DNA from: Rapana venosa
Lineage: Eukaryota; Mollusca; Gastropoda; Neogastropoda; Muricidae
Assembly (NCBI GenBank): GCA_028751875.1
Contig: CM054134.1
Span: 65,273,700-65,337,699 of the forward strand
DNA: 64,000 nt
Direction of reading: 5' to 3'
Shown: positions 1 to 10,867 of the stretch, piece by piece
Layout: the number at the start of each line of letters is the position of its first letter
Position numbering within the stretch: position 1 is the stretch's first letter
Program-made: the position numbers and the translations under genes
The notes under the pieces: model-generated
The model's database searches: none
The model's input: the letters and a program-made list of their open reading frames with translations, nothing else
Told to the model about the DNA's origin: nothing

Positions 1-41
1 CCTTTATATTGTGGATTTTATTGTAGGGATTATTTGGTTGT

Positions 42-63
42 CCCCCCCCCCCCCCCCCCCCCC
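42..63. repeat. poly-C tract
   Basis: Uninterrupted run of 22 C inside T-rich low-complexity DNA. Its length should be treated as uncertain because homopolymers are poorly resolved in this assembly. Confidence 0.9.
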
Positions 64-110
64 TTTTTATTCTGCTTTATTTATTTCTTTCTATTTATTT
101 TTTTATACCG

Positions 111-297
111 ATGATAATGGAATAAGCACTCATGTGCTTTTTTACATCCAGTCCCCATGTGTATGCAGTTTTTGTAAATTCTGTCATCTGTTCCCACCGG
201 CACACAATGGCCTACTCTTACGAAAAGCGGAACAGGATTTAACCTGTGTGCAAGATGTTCTGTGTGCACACGGGGCCTCGGTTTATAGTCTCATCCC
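111..297 (-). mobile_element. SINE-A copy (tRNA-derived family), 3' part
   Basis: Matches the body and 3' end of the SINE whose full copy lies at 11,945-12,282. Shared landmarks on the plus strand are GATAATGGAATAAGCACTCA, then a GTATGCAGTTTTGTAAATT-like block, then CTCGGTTTATAGTCTCATCC. The element reads on the minus strand, with its 3' end at the low coordinate. The tRNA-like head is missing. From 298 to 490 there is only T- and GT-rich low-complexity sequence. Confidence 0.75.
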
Positions 298-492
298 CTT
301 TGGTTTCTTTGCTGTTTGTATTTTTGTTTTGTGTGTCTGTGTGTTTTTTTTTTGTTTTGTTGTGTTTTTTTTTTTTTTTGATTTTTTGCGTTTTTTGGGG
401 GGAGTGTGTGTGGATTTTTTCTTTTACTGTGTGAGTGCACGGGTATTAGGGTTATTTTATTATCATATGATGTGTCCCTAAGGGTGGGGGCT

Positions 493-545
493 GAATGTAA
501 AAAAGCACATGGATGCTTATTCATTATCCTCAAAATAAAATAATT
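493..545 (+). mobile_element. SINE-A 3'-end fragment
   Basis: Short inverse copy of the SINE-A tail, with AAAAAAGCACATGGATGCTTATTCA on the plus strand compared with the minus-strand tail at 111. Only about 50 bp are recognisable. Confidence 0.55.
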
Positions 546-560
546 TGTCAAAAGAATTTT

Positions 561-581
561 TCTCTCTCTCTCTCTCTCTCT
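561..581. repeat. (TC)n microsatellite
   Basis: About ten TC units directly upstream of the LINE relic. Confidence 0.9.
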
Positions 582-601
582 TTCCCTCTTCTGGACTCGC
601 A

Positions 602-1462
602 GAGAAATATTATGTTTGCAGATGATCTAGCGTTACTGTCAAGTTCGCCTTCTGGCTTACAAAACTAACTGAACTGTCTAAGTAAAGCATGCCCAAACCT
701 CAAACTTTAAATCAATTCTGACAAAACAAAAGTAATGGTTTTTATGAAAGGGGGATATTTAGGAAGACATGAAAGATGGTATATTGGTGGAGAATAGCTG
801 GAAGTGGTTAGTAACTATATGTATCTGGGGTTTAATTTTTCCATTATGAGTACATTCCGGAACACACAGCTCCTAGCAATCAGAGGTAAGCAAGCAACAG
901 CAGATATTACATGAACTTTAAAACGAATTGATCAACAGTATGACCAAAACCATATTTTTCAAATTGTTTGATTCTATAGTACAGCCAACTCTTCTTTATG
1001 CCTCTGAAATATGGGGCTTGCTGCATCATACCAATAATCGCAGAATTTTGCATAACAACAATTTGACCGAAAAAGTACATCTGTATGCTTGTAAAAAGTT
1101 AATGAATGTCCCTGTTCGTACACCATCGGTCATGGTATACGGCGAGCTGGGGAGATACCCTCTCATTTTTAGTTGCTACATTAGGTCTCTGAAGTCTTGG
1201 TTCCGCGTAATAAAAATGGATAGATTCCACCTTCTACATCAAGCTTACCAACTGCTATGTAATCTGGACAATCAATGCAAAAATAATTGGGTATCAAAAG
1301 TAAGAACACTTCTGGAAACATTAGGTTTTAATTTTGTATGGTTAAACCAATGAGTAGAGAATGAGTCTATGTTCCTGTCTGCCTTTAAGGAAAGAGTGAT
1401 AGATAATGTAAGTCACCTCAGAGGCCATTGTGCCAAAAGTCAATTAAAAGTTTGAGTTTGAG
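602..1462 (+). pseudogene. LINE reverse-transcriptase relic, 3' half
   Basis: Conceptual translation begins at an MFADDLALLS motif (about 611-640). This is the catalytic x-ADD box of a non-LTR reverse transcriptase. DKTKVMVF and YLG motifs follow, then LLYASEIWGL, then VYGELGRYPL near 1,135-1,165, ending VWLNQ and a stop at about 1,353. Stops and frame changes before ~930 break the frame; 928-1,353 is open. The 5' half (endonuclease and palm) is absent. The end carries a short (TTTGAG)n-like tail before a CT microsatellite. The thumb and C-terminal motifs differ from the RTE and L2 elements elsewhere here, so this is a separate LINE lineage. I cannot name its clade. Confidence 0.75.
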
Positions 1463-2334
1463 TTCTCTCTCTCTCTCTCATATCAAAACAATATTGCTTA
1501 TGATTGTTTGCCGGGAATTATTAGTTGTGGTTACTAATGATAGTCCCTTCTCAGGGCAAGGGCTGGATAAAAAAAGTATGTTAATACTTATTTGTAACCC
1601 TTTTGGAATAAACATTTTCTCTCTCTCTCTCTTTCTATCTCTCCCTCCCTCCCTCCCTCTCTCTCTCTCTCCCTCTGTGTTTGTATGTATGTGTATGTGT
1701 GCGTGCATGCTCATCACTCTCTCATTTAACTCCAATTTTTAAACGTCATGACTAATTCCTTCAGAGCCTGCCTCCTCCCCCAAAACGCTTCATTCAAATT
1801 AGAGTATAAAAAACATATTCTGGTTATCCCAAAAGAATACATGCAGTTAGTCATTTTCAAAGACGTTGATGTAGGAGAAGGCCAGATTGTCCAAAGGGCT
1901 TGTTGTTGCTGTGATTAAATTTACATCTCCTGATAACCCCTGAGTTATACAATTCTAACCTTTTTGGTTTGGGGTAAGGTAGGGAGGACTGATTAGCTCT
2001 GCCAAAAATGTCAAGAACAAAACCCGCTACTTTCATCTGAGAGAAGGGGGAGGGGGTGAACAAGGGTGGGGGGCTACTCTTAAGCCATACAGGTACTCAG
2101 CAGGGCTTAACTCCTGACTTGCAACTTCCTTGACAGTCTCAAGCGCAGCCTTAAACAGGGACAGAGGAAATACCAACAATGCCATGTCACACGCCTTGAT
2201 GATGCAGTACAAACAGCTCAGCTTTCCAGGCTATAATCTGCACTTTCTCTAACTCACTGAGCTGGCCACTTGAGACAAGGGGATGGGGAATAAGCAAATC
2301 ACATAGTATATTTTTAAAAAATTATTATTTTATT
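1463..2334. other. Intergenic stretch with CT microsatellites
   Basis: Holds (CT)n at 1,463-1,479 and a CT/CCCT-rich tract at about 1,619-1,676, followed by TGTATG repeats. The rest (about 1,740-2,320) is ordinary-looking unique sequence. I see no convincing exon, RNA gene or repeat family in it. Confidence 0.6.
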
Positions 2335-2495
2335 TCGAGAATAATGGAATAAGCATTGGTGCTTTTTTTATGCCCTGTCCCCATGTGTATGCAGTTTTGT
2401 AAATTTTGTCATCCAATCCCACCGGCACACAATGGCCTACTCTTCTGAAAAGCAGAACAGGTTTTAATGTGTGCACAAGATGTTCTGCAAAAACA
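2335..2495 (-). mobile_element. SINE-A copy, 3' part
   Basis: Same body as the copy at 111-297: AATAATGGAATAAGCA, then GTATGCAGTTTTGTAAATTT, then GGCACACAATGGCCTACTC. It is truncated before the tRNA-like head. Confidence 0.75.
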
Positions 2496-3215
2496 AGTTA
2501 AACATATTTTTTCTGTAAAGAAGGGGGGGAAAGGGTGTGTGTGTGTGGTGTGTGTGTGTGTGTGTGTGTGTACTTCAAATGATATTGTGCGCAAAGTGCA
2601 CACTTTGACAATAAACATTATATTTAAATTTTTGCATGTAAAATGAAGAACTTGAGAAAATACAGTATTCAAAATCCTTACTTTTAAACTTTACTTGCAG
2701 TCTTCTTCCTATGCAAATGCTAATGGAAATTAAAGTCTAGAAACTTCTGTCTTTATGTATTGTTCCTCTTTAAGCAGGATGTTGTTGCCACATCACTGTT
2801 ATCATAATTATGACATTAGGATTGACAGAAGCTTCCACTTTCCCACCCACCAGCAGTGACCATGTACAGCTGACCAGTTTGTGCAGGATCTAAACAAGGT
2901 AGCCTGCAGCCACATTGCCTCTGCCAGCTTTGACCATCCCGAGATAGACACTTTAGGCAGGGAGAAAAATATCACCTTTGCAATCACCTTTGCGATCATC
3001 TTTGCACCTGTCGGCAGCACTGTGTGTGGCTCTGTTTTTGAAAGCTGGATGTGTGTGTTTTTCTGCTTCCTTTGAGAAATTTTTACATTTTCTTTGTTCG
3101 TGTTTTCACCCTGAGTTATATGGTCAGAACATTTTTCTTTGTTATTATCTACTTTTTGAGATATTTCAATTTATAATTTTCATCTTCTGTTTGATTGTTC
3201 AAAATTTCTTGACTT
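2496..3215. other. Stretch with (GT)n and no recognised gene
   Basis: Contains a (GT)n microsatellite at about 2,535-2,572. The remainder is unique sequence. An open frame at 2,881-3,075 has no ATG start that I can defend and no recognised domain. Part of this stretch may be the 5' untranslated region of the L2-type LINE that follows. Confidence 0.5.
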
Positions 3216-4577
3216 ATGAATTGTGTTTACCTGACTATGCTGGTCTTCGTGACCCACTTTAATCTGACCATGCTGCCATTCAACAACTTGTATGTGATTC
3301 ACGAACTGACACCACCCCCATCAATCAAGTCTAGTGTGTGTTGTTCTGCTACCATGGCAGTGAGAGCCGCGGACAGTAGAGCTATGCTCCCACCTGAGTT
3401 TTGTCAAAAACAGTTCACACTTGCTCCTGAGATTAAGCAGCATATAGCAAACTTAGGCATTAATCACCGCAAAACCGTCATCGCCAGTGGTGGGCTTCCC
3501 TCTCCCGTGTCTTCCCCCTTACCTCTGACGTCACTTCTGTAAACCCCGACAACACTTCCTTTCCATGCTGCCGTCCACCCGCCCCTTCAGCTTTTGATTG
3601 TTCTGTTGTTTGTGACTCTGACAATGTTTTTTGTTCTGATGATGATGTATATCATGATGTGTGTCAAACACCGAATCCCCTGATTAACACAGTTCTTTCA
3701 CCATCTTCTGCTCCCAATTCACCATCCAAACTCCTGACTGTTCTTCCGCTAGCCACATCTCCACCGTCGCCTTCAATCCTCTTCCTCTGATTCTTGTCTA
3801 AACTCACCACTTTCATCTTCAACCTCTCCACCTCCTTCAGATCTCCTTCAAGTTTGTTCAATGTGCAGTCTGTCTGTCCAAATGGAAAAGCCAACTACAT
3901 TTCTGATTTCATCTCTGAAAAAAACATTGACTTTACCTTTCTCACCAAAACTTGGCTTAAACCACATGGCCATGAGCCAAAAATAAAACAGCTGACTCCT
4001 CCTGGATATAAAACTTATTTCTTTTCCACGACTCTCTCGAGGAGGTGGGATTGCCATCATTCTCAAAGACATATTGGAACCAGCTCTTTCTTTCAGTCAC
4101 AACCTTCAATTCTCACATGAATCTTTTGAAGTTAGCGAAGTCAATCTCAACCTACCTGGCCACTCTATTACTTTCTGCCGCCTTTACCGTCCACCTTCCA
4201 GCTGTAAAAACAATCTGACATTTTTTCTTTTTCACCAAGAATTCCAGTCACTCCTCAACCACTACAGCTTCTCTCCCACTAAACTTATAATTCTCGGTGA
4301 CTTTAACTTCCATTTCGACAACCAGTCTTCTCCAGATGTCAAATGTCTTTCTCTTACTCTGTCCAACCATTCTCTCTCCCAACTGGTAAACAAAGCAACG
4401 CACAGATCTGGTCATATTTTAGACTGGCTGATTACTAATGCTTTATTTAATCTTGTCACATTCTGTTTCTGTCACCAGAACTGCATTCTGACAATTTCCC
4501 CCATTCTTTTCCATCTCAACATCACAAAACCTGTCAGAAAGAAGAAAAAGTTACTCGTCGCAATCTTAAGGCCTTAG
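3216..4577 (+). pseudogene. L2-type LINE: 5' coding region and APE endonuclease, broken
   Basis: The leading part (about 3,330-3,470) encodes an LPPEFCQKQFTLAPEIKQH segment typical of the region before the endonuclease. The APE-like endonuclease follows at about 3,850-4,480. Visible motifs are FNVQSV, then LTKTWL where active elements have LTETWL, then YRPPSS, ILGDFNFHFD and a degraded SDH region. The K in place of the catalytic E, together with several frame changes (for example near 4,040 and 4,470), shows that it is inactive. Confidence 0.75.
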
Positions 4578-4631
4578 ACATTCATACCTTCTCTTCACAA
4601 GCTTCCCCAACGTTTTTCACAAACCGCTGAC

Positions 4632-5276
4632 CACGCTGACCTCTCTGATTACTATAACACTATTCTCTGCCAATTGCTTGATGAGCATGCACCTCCTACT
4701 GACCATCTCCTACTTGACAGACCCTGTGCACCATGGTATACCCAAGACATCTTGATAGCGAAGCGCAAACGCCGGCAACTAGAACGGCAGTGGCGGAAGT
4801 CAAAAACCGAAATCAACAAACAGCTTTTCTGAAAACAAATAAACAAGTCAAATTCGTAATCCATTCAGCAAAGACAGACTACTACTCTTCCCAAGTTCTC
4901 TGTGCTACATCCATAAAATCTCTTTTTTCCCTCACCTCAAATCTCCTTGGGTCTGCAAAAACAACTCCTTTGCCTAACACCCACAGCCTGTCTGAACTTC
5001 CATCCATCTTTTCTGCCTTCTTTTCAGACAAAGTCCGCAACATACGCTCAAGACTGGATCAGACTGAATTCCAGCCTGTGCCTCCTGATCCCCAGTTCAC
5101 TGGCACTCCTCTCTTTTCCTTCCATCCCACAAGTGAAAAAGAAATCATGACAATTCTGAAGGAAATCACTATAAAAATCATGCAACCTTGATCCCAAAAC
5201 CTGCTCCTGTTTTCTCACAATGCCTTCCACAAACTTGTACCTATTATCACTAAAATAGTAACTCATCTCTTTGTGT
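4632..5276 (+). pseudogene. L2-type LINE: linker and N-terminal RT region, broken
   Basis: Encodes PWYTQD and KRKRRQLERQWRKSK near 4,731-4,800, then FSAFFSDKVRNIRSRLD near 5,005-5,060. The last is the conserved stretch that precedes the reverse transcriptase in L2/CR1 elements. The frame is broken by indels. The segment runs up to the TTGTGT target duplication at 5,271-5,276, where a short insertion begins. Confidence 0.7.
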
Positions 5277-5408
5277 GTGGTGTGTGTGTGTGTGTGCATT
5301 TGGACTTGTTAGAACTATTACTTGCTGTTGGTTGCATGACTGTGTAAGAATGAGTTGAGTGCAAGCGCTTTGATTTGTCTGTGCAAGATACAGCGCTATA
5401 TAAATTCC

Positions 5409-5457
<49 letters not shown>

Positions 5458-5470
5458 GTTGTTGTTGTTG
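5277..5470 (+). mobile_element. Short L2 3'-end insertion with (ATT)n tail
   Basis: Contains the L2 3'-UTR signature (CAAGCGCTTTGATTTG, then AGCGCTATATAAATTC) followed by (ATT)n and (GTT)n. TTGTGT flanks it on both sides (5,271-5,276 and 5,471-5,476). The antisense L2 copy near 10,760-10,790 shows the uninterrupted target. It is therefore a heavily 5'-truncated LINE insertion of about 194 bp. Confidence 0.7.
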
Positions 5471-5844
5471 TTGTGTCAGGAAATTTTCCATCAGCTCTTA
5501 AAACCGCAATAGTCACACCTCTACTGAAAAAGCACAACATTGATCCAAACATTCTGAAGAATTATAGACCTGTCTCAAACTTACCCTTTGTTAAAGTACT
5601 AGAAAAAGTTGTTCTCAAACAGCTCAACAGTCACCTTCATTCCAATGATCTCCTTCCCCCTTTTCAATCTGCCTATCACCTCAACTACAGCACCAAAACC
5701 ACCCTAGTCCACACTTTAGATACACCTCTACTTGCTTCTGATGCAGGAAAAATCTCCCTCCTCACTCTTCTTGACTTATCTGCAGCCTTTGATACTATAG
5801 ATCACTCAATTCTTCTTTCTTGCCACCAAAATATGTTTGGTATT
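5471..5844 (+). pseudogene. L2-type LINE: RT fingers and palm segment
   Basis: Reads in one frame from SGNFPSALKTAIVTPLLKKH through NYRPVSNLPF and LLDLSAAFDTIDHSILL, which contains the first catalytic aspartate block (AFDT). It lacks one residue relative to the antisense copy (LPFVKV for LPFVSKV). The L2 sequence stops abruptly at about 5,844 (TTTGGTATT) and an RTE element begins. Confidence 0.85.
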
Positions 5845-5879
5845 TCTTGCTCATCAGGACAGATGTCGAAAGTATGCTA

Positions 5880-6690
5880 CTGATGTAAAACGCAGCAAAA
5901 TTCGTGCCAGAAACAACACCATCATTGGCACATGGAATGTACGGACACTAAGAGCTGCAGGCAAAGTGGAAGAACTGACACATGAGATGTCCAGATATCA
6001 CTGGCACATCCTTGGGCTCTGCGAAGTCAGGGGGAAAAACATGGGAGAAACAACGACCCAGGAAGACCACAAATTATACAAACAGTGGAAAACAGGATAA
6101 ACATGAACACGGCGTGGGGTTTCTCTTTCACAAAGACACCGTGAACACCGTCAGGGAGCTGTCAGCCTGTGTCCAGCAGACTTATTACCATCCGCCTGAG
6201 AGCAACCCCCTTTAACATAACTATAGTACGGGCATACGCCCCTACATCAGACTGCACAGATGAAGCCGTAGAAGAATTTTATGACCAGCTACAAGAGGTT
6301 CTGAATCAAACGCCCAAGAAAGACATCCTCGTTGGCAAGGCGACTGGAACGCCAAGGTAGGAGAAGATGCATGGAAAGACTGGGAGGGCGTTTGTGGCCA
6401 CATTGTAATAACCAATCAAATGAAAGAGGCTTGAGACTCCTGGAGTTTGCCAGTAAAAAACCACCTCCAGCTAGTGAATACACTTGGCCCACACAAGAAA
6501 TCCAGAAAATGGACATGGCATAGCCCAAATGGAGAACACCACAACCAAATAGATTACATCATGGTGAAAAGACGGTTTCAGTCTAGCGTTAACATCGCAC
6601 AGACACGAAGTTTTCCAGGAGCAGACATAGGGAGTGATCATGATCTTGTGATGATGATTTCCGATTACGTCTAAAGAAAATCCACAAGCG
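5880..6690 (+). pseudogene. RTE type 2 endonuclease domain, frameshifted
   Basis: APE-type endonuclease of an RTE LINE. IIGTWNVRTL lies near 5,921-5,950 and HILGLCEVR near 6,004-6,030, with the catalytic Glu retained in CEVR. YAPTSD is near 6,235, HNQIDYIMVKRRF near 6,538-6,575 and GADIGSDHDLV near 6,620-6,652, with the catalytic SDH retained. Several indels split it into short frames (for example near 6,095, 6,200 and 6,350). The substrate of the family is genomic target DNA, nicked to prime reverse transcription. Confidence 0.8.
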
Positions 6691-8720
6691 GAACAACATC
6701 AGGATAAAATTTTGGACCTCGAGAAGCTGAAGGACCCAGAGGTATTAGAAATTTTTCAAGCAAGGATAAGGTGGAAATTTTGCAGCACTCACTGTGATAG
6801 ACTCGGACATAGATACCCCTGACGAATAGTTTCAAACAGCAGTGACTAAAAACAGCAAGCGAGCTCCTTGGCAAACCCCGACCAGCCCAAAAAACCATGG
6901 GTCACACCTAACATCCTACAACTATGCGACAAGCGTAGAGAGCTGAAGAAAAAGAAAAATGAAACAAAAGAAAGAGCAGAACAATATAGGGCAGTCAACA
7001 AAAAAATCAGGAAGTCCATGACGGAGGCAAAAAGAAAATGGATCGGGGAACAGAGCCAAGACATTGAAAGAACATCAAGAAAAACAATAGCAAGAAAGGG
7101 ATATCAGCTGGGGAAGACCTGACTAGCAAAGAACAAGAAAAGGTTTAACAATCCAAGACAAAAATGGGGAAATGGTCTCACTGACGACCAGGATATTCTA
7201 ACAGATGGGCAGAATAAATGCTCCGACCTGTATAACTAAAAGAACCGCAGGTGATCCAGAAGTCCTTAATGTAACCCCAAGCAAAGACACAGACAGTCAC
7301 CCTATCCTCCGAGAAGAAGTGGAAACAGCAGTCAGATCGCTGAAAAAGGGGAAGTCAGCAGGGGCTGACAACATTCCAGCTGAGTTGGTCCAAGCTGGAG
7401 GGAAGCCATGATCAGCGCCCTACTAAGAATCTGCAACAAGATCTGGCAGACAGGAAAATGGCCAACACATGACGCAGTCACTCATCATCACCCTCCCCAA
7501 GAAAGGAAATCTACAACAAGCCCTAATTACCGCACAAACACCTCATAGTCACCCAAGCAAGGTCATGCTGCAGATAATATTGAATAGACTGAAGCCACAA
7601 GCAAGACCATCCCTTGCTGAGGAACAAGCAGGTTTCAGAGCAGGGCGCAGCACAAAAAGAACAGATATTCAACCTCAGAATACTATGTGGGGGAGCGGAC
7701 TTTCAACATCAACAAGACCTTTACCACACGTATTTATCGATTTTAAGAAGGCATTTGACAGGGTGTGGCATGCACTTTGTGGGCAACCATGAATTTGTAA
7801 CAGCAACAATGCAAACCTGATCAGAGTCCATCAAACAGCTGTACAGCGAAGGCCACCCAGTGCAGTGTACTACAACAACAACATTTGGGGAATGGTTTCG
7901 AACAACAGTTGGAGTAAAGGGAGGGCTGTCTACTCTCACCCACTCTTTTCAACATCTTCCTTGAGAGAATCATGGCTGATGCCTGGACATCATGAAGGAT
8001 CAGTCAGCATTTGGTGGCAGAACGATCCACAAAACCCCCGCTTCGCAGATGACATTGATGGAATAGCAGGATCAGAAAAAAGCTTGCCAGCCTAACAGAA
8101 CACTTGGAAGGCCTCCAAAACATACGGCAGGAAAAGTCAGAGAAAACCAAACTGAGACTATAACACCAAAAGGCATTACATGAATTTTAGGGGTTTAAGA
8201 CCAGAAGCGGAAACAGTTCAAAGCTTCAAGTACCTGGGACCATTTACCCACCAGGGGTCCAAGCCAAATAGTAGGCAGGACTGCACAGACAATAACAGCT
8301 TGTCAAAACAAACACCACGGGGAGAGTAAGAATACCCCTTATCTCCAAGACAGCAATCGCCCCCTTGTTTATCCATATTCTGTATCCCTTGATCATGGAC
8401 CCAAAAAGCAGTTTGGGAGAGAAAGTCGGCAGTGGAATAGTGCTTTCGGAACCCCTTTGGCATCCCCTAAAAAAGACCACAAAAACAACAAAGCGTCAAA
8501 CAGAATCCAAAACATTGGACCCTATAAAACCCTTTCTAACGATCGTGAAAAAGCAAAATTAAGTGGTAGGGGCGTCCACAAATCCCAAAATTACAAAGAC
8601 TTTTTTGAAAGGGCACGCCCCAAAAGGGGAAGAAGAAGAGGCAACCAAGGAAAGCTGGAATAACATCGTGAATGGACAGGCCTAAACCAACAAAACCCTG
8701 AGAAAGGGGAAACAGAAGAG
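6690..8720 (+). pseudogene. RTE type 2 reverse transcriptase and C-terminal region, frameshifted
   Basis: Motifs in order are KGKSAGADNIPAELVQAGG (about 7,345-7,405), LIITLPKKG (about 7,482-7,508), AEEQAGFRAGRST (about 7,617-7,655), FIDFKKAFDRVWH (about 7,733-7,772) and the catalytic box RFADDIDGIAGS (about 8,038-8,075). From ~8,090 onward the thumb and C-terminus are strongly corrupted relative to the copy at 62,298-62,936. There are many frameshifts, so no functional product is expected. Confidence 0.8.
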
Positions 8721-8796
8721 GGAAAAGGGAACGGTTGCGAGTCTTTTAAGGCCCCCCACGGGCGCAGATAGGGGCAGTAGAAGATAGATAGAGATT

Positions 8797-9048
8797 GTGG
8801 CACAGCCCCCACCTGGTTTACTTCATACCTCCAGGGCCGATTTCCAGAATTTATTTAAAAAAAATTTTAATCAAAAACCCAAAATGGAAGTGGGAATCCC
8901 ACAGGGACAGTCCTGGGGCCCCGTTCCTTTACTCTCTACACTCCCACTCTACATAAATAAAAACCCCTATGATCATCATTTCTATGCCGATGAACTCAGC
9001 TTCAGTGCAGTATACTGTTTAAAACTTGCCTTCCCTCCTGACAAATAT
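8797..9048 (+). pseudogene. L2-type LINE: RT catalytic-box segment
   Basis: Continues the L2 RT after the RTE insertion: PQGQSWGP-like (PQGSVLGP in the reference copy) near 8,900, then HHFYADELSF where the reference has YADDTQL. The second catalytic Asp therefore reads as Glu here. It stops at AAATAT (9,043-9,048), the left target duplication of the antisense L2 insertion. Confidence 0.75.
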
Positions 9049-9253
9049 AATAATAATAATATATGGAATTTATATAGCGCTGAATCTTGTAAAAAAACAA
9101 ACAAATCGAAGTGCTTGCACTCAATCATTTACAGGCATGCAACTCTCCTTAAACATAATGAACAACAAAATTTTTAAAAAACCAGCGCGCACACGTATGC
9201 ACACACACACACACGCACGCACAAAAACCCGACACAGACGCGGCGACACCCCA

Positions 9254-9255
<2 letters not shown>

Positions 9256-9305
<50 letters not shown>
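9256..9305. repeat. poly-C tract (poly-G on minus)
   Basis: Fifty consecutive C within the 3' UTR of the antisense L2 copy. The position corresponds to GT-rich sequence in the sister copies. Confidence 0.9.
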
Positions 9306-9307
<2 letters not shown>

Positions 9308-9448
9308 AACAACACTTACAAGGTGAAAGATGCTGTTGAAAATTAGGGACAGATATTTGGGGGAAAGTCTCGGGTAGGAAATAAGTGTGTTTTGAGGCTG
9401 GATTTGAAGGTATCAAGTGAAGGCTTTTGGCGAAGTGAAAGAGGGAGG

Positions 9449-10775
9449 TCATTCCAGGTGATGGACCAGAAACAGAGAAGGAGCGACGGCCAACAGTGGT
9501 TTGTTTGAATCTGGTGTTTGAAAGCACAAAGTATCTGCGGTCTGAACGAAGGGAACGGGTGGAGTGTACAGATGAAGACAGTTACAGAGATAAGAGGGTG
9601 CAGATTTGTGGAGACATTTGAAACAGAGGGTATTGATTTTATACTCCAGTCTTTGTGAGACAGGCAGCCAGTGAAGAGATCGCAGAAGAGGAGTGATGTG
9701 TTCAGATTTGTTCTTTCTTAGGACCAGTCGAGCTGCAGAGTTTTGTATGCGTTGAAGAGAGTGGATAGATGATGCTGGTAGGCCAGCCAAAAGAGAATTA
9801 CAGTAGTCTAAACGTGAAAGAATGAGAGATGTGACAAGCTTGGAAGTTGCATCAGTGGACAGATACTTGCGAATTGCGCTTATGCGCCGTAATTGATAGT
9901 AGCAAGACTGGCAGGTCTGGGTGATGAATTTTTTCATAGTGTGTTGTCAAGAACTACTCCTAAATACTTCACAGAGTTGGACAAATGAACTGACGTATTG
10001 CCGAATTCTATTGAAGTTTTTGCGATAGAGGAAAGTTTATGTTGGGTCCCTATGAGCATGGCTTCGGTTTTATCGGCATTAAGTTGTAACTTGTTCTGAG
10101 TCATCCAGTTTTGAATGTCTTGAAGGCAGTAGGACATATTTGTCAGGAGGGAAGCAAGTTTTCAACAGTATCACTGCACTGAAGCTGAGTATCATCGGCA
10201 TAGAAATGATGATCAATATGGTGGTTGTTTATTATATGTGAGAGTGGAGCAGTGTATAGAGTAAAGAGAACAGGGCCCAGGACTGATCCCTGCGGGACTC
10301 CACATTCCATTTTGACAGGTTTTGATTGAATTTTGTTTACAATAACTTTCTGGAACCTGTCTGTGAGGTATGAAGTAAACCAGGTGAGGGCTGTGCCGTT
10401 AATACCAAACATATTTTGGAGGCGAGAAAGAAGAATTGAGTGATCTATGGTATCAAAGGCTGCAGATAAGTCAAGAAGAGTGAGGAGGGAGATTTTTCCT
10501 GTATCAGAAGCAAGTAGAAGTGTATCTAAAGTATGGACTAGGGTGGTTTCGGTGCTGTGGTTGGGACGATAGGCAGATTGAAAAGGGGGAAGGAGATCAT
10601 TGGAATGAAGGTGACTGTTGAGCTGTTTGAGAACGACTTTTTCTAGTACTTTAGAGACAAAGGGTAAGTTTGAGACAGGCCTATAATTCTTCAGAATGTT
10701 GGGATCGAGGTCGTGCTTTTTCAGTAGAGGTGTGACTATTGCTGTTTTAAGAGCTGATGGAAAATTTCCTGACAC
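9449..10775 (-). pseudogene. L2-type reverse transcriptase and C-terminal domain, nearly readable
   Basis: Best-preserved L2 RT in the window. The first open stretch (10,775-10,143) runs SGNFPSALKT, NYRPVSNLPF, LSAAFDTIDHSILL, GVPQGSVLGPVLF and FYADDTQL; the catalytic YADD is encoded at 10,191-10,202. A frame change just after ENLLPS leads into MSYCLQDIQN (10,137-9,934). A 4-bp loss near 9,935 leads into the last stretch, with LDYCNSLLAGLP, RIQNSAARLVLR and HITPLLRSLHWLPV. These C-terminal motifs are typical of L2/CR1 LINEs. Three frames are needed, so it is dead but recently active in appearance. Confidence 0.85.
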
Positions 10776-10867
10776 AAGAGATGAGTTTACTATTTTAGTG
10801 ATAATAGGTACAAGTTGTGGAAGGCATTGTGAGAAAACAGGATGTCCTAGGACGATGTCCTAGGAGG

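Larger units (their letters stand above)
5845..8796 (+). mobile_element. RTE-type LINE (type 2) inserted in the L2 element
   Basis: About 2.95 kb, near full length. It starts within ~80 bp of the endonuclease motif GTWNVRTL and ends in a GATAGATAGA tail at about 8,783-8,794. L2 coding sequence resumes at about 8,797 with GGCACAGCC. Relatives of this type are the twin-primed copies at 34,188-36,573 and 62,070-64,000. No clear target-site duplication is visible, perhaps because the right side is noisy. Confidence 0.85.
9049..10867 (-). mobile_element. Antisense 5'-truncated L2-type LINE inserted in the L2 element
   Basis: Minus-strand L2 copy with its 3' end at 9,049 ((ATT)n tail read as AATAATAAT) and its 5' truncation near 10,867. 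AAATAT at 9,043-9,048 and 10,868-10,873 brackets it as a target duplication, and the host L2 resumes exactly after it. Near its 5' end the 11-mer GATGTCCTAGG occurs twice in a row (about 10,840-10,865), a common truncation-site scar. The 3' UTR carries a 50-nt C run and a CA microsatellite. Confidence 0.85.

Noticed and set aside
11..481. 156-codon open frame at the window start
   Set aside because: Phe/Cys/Val-rich translation of T- and GT-rich low-complexity DNA and a SINE; it has no domain.
2881..3075. Open frame with VQDLNKVACSHIASASFD
   Set aside because: No ATG start, no recognised domain and no splice context I can defend. It may be LINE 5' UTR.
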